Shown piece after piece: positions 62,501-64,000 of a stretch of DNA of 64,000 bases. The stretch spans positions 1-64,000 of the forward strand of contig JBPOEZ010000008.1 of NCBI GenBank assembly GCA_051252005.1. The letters run 5' to 3'. The position numbers and the translations under genes are program-made. Each line of letters begins with the position of its first letter. The first letter of the stretch is position 1. The notes under the pieces were generated by a model, which made no database searches, was not told the DNA's origin, and saw only the letters and a program-made list of their open reading frames with translations. The DNA comes from JACOMS01 sp051252005 (lineage in GTDB: Bacteria > Pseudomonadota > Alphaproteobacteria > Caulobacterales > Maricaulaceae).

Positions 62501-63025
62501 TGTCTGCTGAGAAAGGGCCTGTTCGGCTGTGTTATAATTCGTGATCTCAGTGCGGAGTGCACGCAAATCACCTTCTTTTACTAACAATTCTTGCCGCGAC
62601 TTTAATAGGTTTTCTTCTGTAATTATATTTTCAGGCTTATCAACCACCGTAAGCTGGGAGGCTTGTACCTTGGCAATGTCTTCGCGAAGCCGTTCGATTG
62701 TCGCCGGCGCCGTGTCGATGTCGCGCTGTAAACGAATAGCGGTTTCAATCGTGCTGGCTGCGTTCTCCAGCGCCGTCCGGCCCACATCATAACTTTCCGA
62801 CGCGACGGCAATTTGTTCTGGTGTGAGGTTTGGATTTTCCGCGAGCTGTTTCTTTTGCGCGTTCAGCATCGACACCGAAAAACTTGGCGGCGTTAAAGAC
62901 AAATCATTACTGGTTTGCGCCAAAGCGCTAAAGCTCATCCCAAGCAAAACTAAGCAAACACAAACCCCCAGACAAAGATGGGAATTGATTTTTGTAAAAT
63001 TACGAGAGGCAGAAAACGCAGACAT
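59564..63025 (-). CDS. Large MscS-family mechanosensitive channel
   Basis: A 1153-residue MscK/YbdG-type channel. A signal peptide (cleaved near SALAQ) leads to a long coiled-coil periplasmic region (about residues 40-480). Some ten transmembrane helices follow, and then the MscS core with the pore helix (GVGIGFGLQEIIANFISGL) and FERPVRIGDYVSIGD. A Pro-rich tail (PPSAPAPASPVPDSQ) ends the protein. The ATG at 63025 gives a proper signal peptide; a TTG 39 bases upstream is possible. It protects against osmotic downshock. Confidence 0.9.
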   Translation of the reverse strand: MSAFSASRNFTKINSHLCLGVCVCLVLLGMSFSALAQTSNDLSLTPPSFSVSMLNAQKKQLAENPNLTPEQIAVASESYDVGRTALENAASTIETAIRLQRDIDTAPATIERLREDIAKVQASQLTVVDKPENIITEENLLKSRQELLVKEGDLRALRTEITNYNTAEQALSQQTLRETLASARTRLADITTELDAMGEFGALDIPSRARKIALEARQYYHRTQILSLEREISGMPARQQILSLRKSLAQLKTQQVEQDVIYLQEQTGQRLLLEALSIRKKAMDTLAILESSHPFLIDFAAQNVAISDKLIIMADAASASPKLQADTRSQSDTIKNDLNIATRITELGNINRQSSAILRRLRNQRPSVNAVNAALDQTEQAILTATQDRLWAEEQLRDYPIGFVDVDPSLFHDRQTSRITPYTTSEVAQFQVLYLERRTLLQEVSDTAFARNAEADELRTLQKELLKHTEDLRTLLDQKLLWLPSVASIDGKWPEKAMRGAFETFDPEKISRAASVLLQQGQSYFFLVLLFISTIVGVLTFRPRLRIDIVNTSLRVGRVQKDNYWLTPRVIVLCGLIAIPVPLLLLSIGLLFNSSESSDQFIQSLGQAGVDVAGFAWFFLTWREWNREKSLLGAHYKLPAIIRKRVTRQLLWFIPVGGVTMALVTVTQNSRDPDVYEGVSLLAFIAISVALSVFGGKIIFAKREAFKSALSEESLMWRYRQIIAVLVVGLPIIAGLLAAAGYYDTARELLSRLFFSGGLLMGTYVAYGLIRRTVVIAQRRLALKQAVERREISLKARQEKEAAEERGDPPPPPVNYEEIDLESISRQSAQLLNTFMALGFAVLMWASWQDLLPALIIFDDVQLWQHFVTNSNGERVQEWASLWNIMQVVVIAIITFLAAKNVPGFLEVFILSRSRFDAGTRYAVVSVVGYLIVAIGVVTAFNKLGTEWSQFQWVVAALGVGIGFGLQEIIANFISGLIILFERPVRIGDYVSIGDQSGIITRIQIRATTLVDLDNREILIPNKELITGRVTNWTLSNATTRMIIRVGVAYGTDTDQARAIILGAVEGNPKILEKPKAQVFFLGFGDSSLDFEIRVFLRSFEDRFPVSHSIHTDVNRALADANISIPFPQRDLHIITPTPPSAPAPASPVPDSQ

Positions 63026-63119
63026 ACCCCATACTAATGGGAAAAGGTTACTATGTCCTGACAAAATTAACCTTAATACCAGATTGCGACAACCGACAGA
63101 ATCGCGAATAGTTCTCCCT

Positions 63120-64000
63120 ATGAATTCCTCTTATAATCCGCCGAACGTCATTGCCGTTCTAGGCCCCACAAATACGGGTAAAACCCATTACGCGGTTGAA
63201 CGTATGCTAGGGCGAAGCTCGGGTGTCATTGGCCTCCCGCTTAGGCTATTGGCCCGCGAGGTCTATGATAAAATTTGCGCCATTAAAGGCCCCGCGCAAT
63301 GCGCGCTGATTACCGGAGAAGAAAAGATCGCGCCGGAACATGCGCGCTATTATGTCTGCACCGTCGAAGCTATGCCGCAAACAAAGCGCTTCGCCTTTGC
63401 CGCTATTGACGAAATACAGCTCATGAACCACCCAGAGCGCGGGCATGTTTTCACGGATAGGCTCCTGAATATGCGCGGAACCGAAGAGACATTACTGCTT
63501 GGGGCTGAGTCTGCCCGCCCGCTCATTCGTGAGCTTCTCCCAGATGCGCGCCACGAAACGCGGGAACGGTTTTCCGTTCTTACCCATAGCGGCCATATGA
63601 AACTGACACGCCTGCCCAAACGCAGCGTTATTGTCGCATTTTCTGCCGGAGAAGTTTACGCGCTCGCCGAGCTTATCCGGCGTTTTCGCGGCGGCGCGGC
63701 CATCGTCATGGGCGCTCTGTCGCCTCGGACACGCAACGCACAGGCTGAGCTCTACCAGTCCGGAGAGGTAGACTTCCTGATTGCAACAGATGCTGTCGGC
63801 ATGGGACTTAACCTCGACGCGGATCATGTCGCTTTTGCCTCTATGCGAAAATTTGACGGACGGCGACGGCGCAGGCTCACCCCGATGGAAGCCGGACAGA
63901 TCGCCGGACGGGCCGGACGGTTTCGCAATGACGGCACCTTTGGTACGACGGGCGATTGCTTGCCGATGGACTCCGAACTCGCCGCCCACATTGAGAACCA
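63120..64000 (+). CDS. SUV3-like helicase, partial
   Basis: The first 293 residues of a superfamily 2 helicase; the rest is outside the window. Motif I is GPTNTGKTHYAVE, motif II is AAIDEIQLMNH, motif V is DAVGMGLNLDADHVAFAS and motif VI is QIAGRAGRF. This pattern is that of the mitochondrial SUV3 RNA helicase relatives of alphaproteobacteria, which help degrade RNA. It is divergent from the channel gene, 94 bases apart. Confidence 0.9.
   Translation, partial: MNSSYNPPNVIAVLGPTNTGKTHYAVERMLGRSSGVIGLPLRLLAREVYDKICAIKGPAQCALITGEEKIAPEHARYYVCTVEAMPQTKRFAFAAIDEIQLMNHPERGHVFTDRLLNMRGTEETLLLGAESARPLIRELLPDARHETRERFSVLTHSGHMKLTRLPKRSVIVAFSAGEVYALAELIRRFRGGAAIVMGALSPRTRNAQAELYQSGEVDFLIATDAVGMGLNLDADHVAFASMRKFDGRRRRRLTPMEAGQIAGRAGRFRNDGTFGTTGDCLPMDSELAAHIEN

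Noticed and set aside
1..64000. CRISPR array, insertion sequence, prophage, tRNA or rRNA
   Set aside because: No regularly spaced repeats, transposase or integrase motifs, or tRNA/rRNA sequence signatures were seen on either strand.

Overview
The window reads as a bacterial chromosome of moderate G+C, densely packed with overlapping operons. Several things point to an alphaproteobacterium, most likely a marine Caulobacterales/Maricaulales-type organism. These are an S16 protein with a long Ala/Glu-rich tail, the TIGR02302-type membrane protein, a TIGR01459-type HAD hydrolase, a 'marine' proteobacterial sortase with its dedicated substrate, the rpoN-hpf-ptsN order, and a perfect CtrA-type site (TTAA-N7-TTAA). 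The lineage is an inference from gene content; no rRNA or tRNA gene was seen.

Layout. 1-2.5 kb: ffh and rpsP, closed by a strong intrinsic terminator. 2.5-4.7 kb: an A+T-rich gene for a glycine-zipper/coiled-coil/TPR protein that looks acquired and may be a defence or stress effector. 4.7-11.2 kb: acyl-CoA ligase, exported M20 amidohydrolase, xseA and purD (divergent), and a lipoprotein. 11.2-14.0 kb: a class of sortase coupled to a VIT/vWA substrate. 14.2-19.2 kb: exported amidohydrolase, small envelope proteins, ribF, MaoC hydratase, HAD hydrolase and an NlpC/LRAT-fold protein. 19.3-30.7 kb: a complete type II secretion operon (gspC-N on the minus strand, plus a terminal lipoprotein) facing a short prepilin peptidase. 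30.9-33.2 kb: YaiI, a sirtuin overlapping a small secreted protein, and a low-molecular-weight phosphatase with the CtrA site. 33.3-39.8 kb: TIGR02302 protein, a metallophosphoesterase/5-FTHF cyclo-ligase/rsmE operon, ubiA and a lipoprotein MsrB. 39.8-46.9 kb: a candidate structured RNA, then rpoN, hpf, ptsN, ppk and ppx, a nitrogen/phosphate and stationary-phase module. 46.9-52.9 kb: DUF547 and beta-propeller exported proteins, then a tightly coupled HNH/small membrane protein/cyclophilin/NnrU/histidine phosphatase/membrane protein operon. 52.9-64 kb: prfA, a LuxR-alpha/beta-hydrolase fusion, an attenuator-like leader RNA, ArsR-SRPBCC, TetR-TonB receptor, a giant MscS channel and the start of a SUV3-like helicase.

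The best candidates for undescribed biology are: the glycine-zipper TPR protein after rpsP; the RNA at about 39936-40146 with a 12-codon frame behind a perfect Shine-Dalgarno; the leader-peptide/terminator element at 55858-55996 with no biosynthetic gene behind it; the LuxR regulator whose fused hydrolase has Gln in place of the nucleophilic Ser; and a gspH gene whose only plausible start is a non-canonical codon, one base away from the ATGA junction used throughout the operon.
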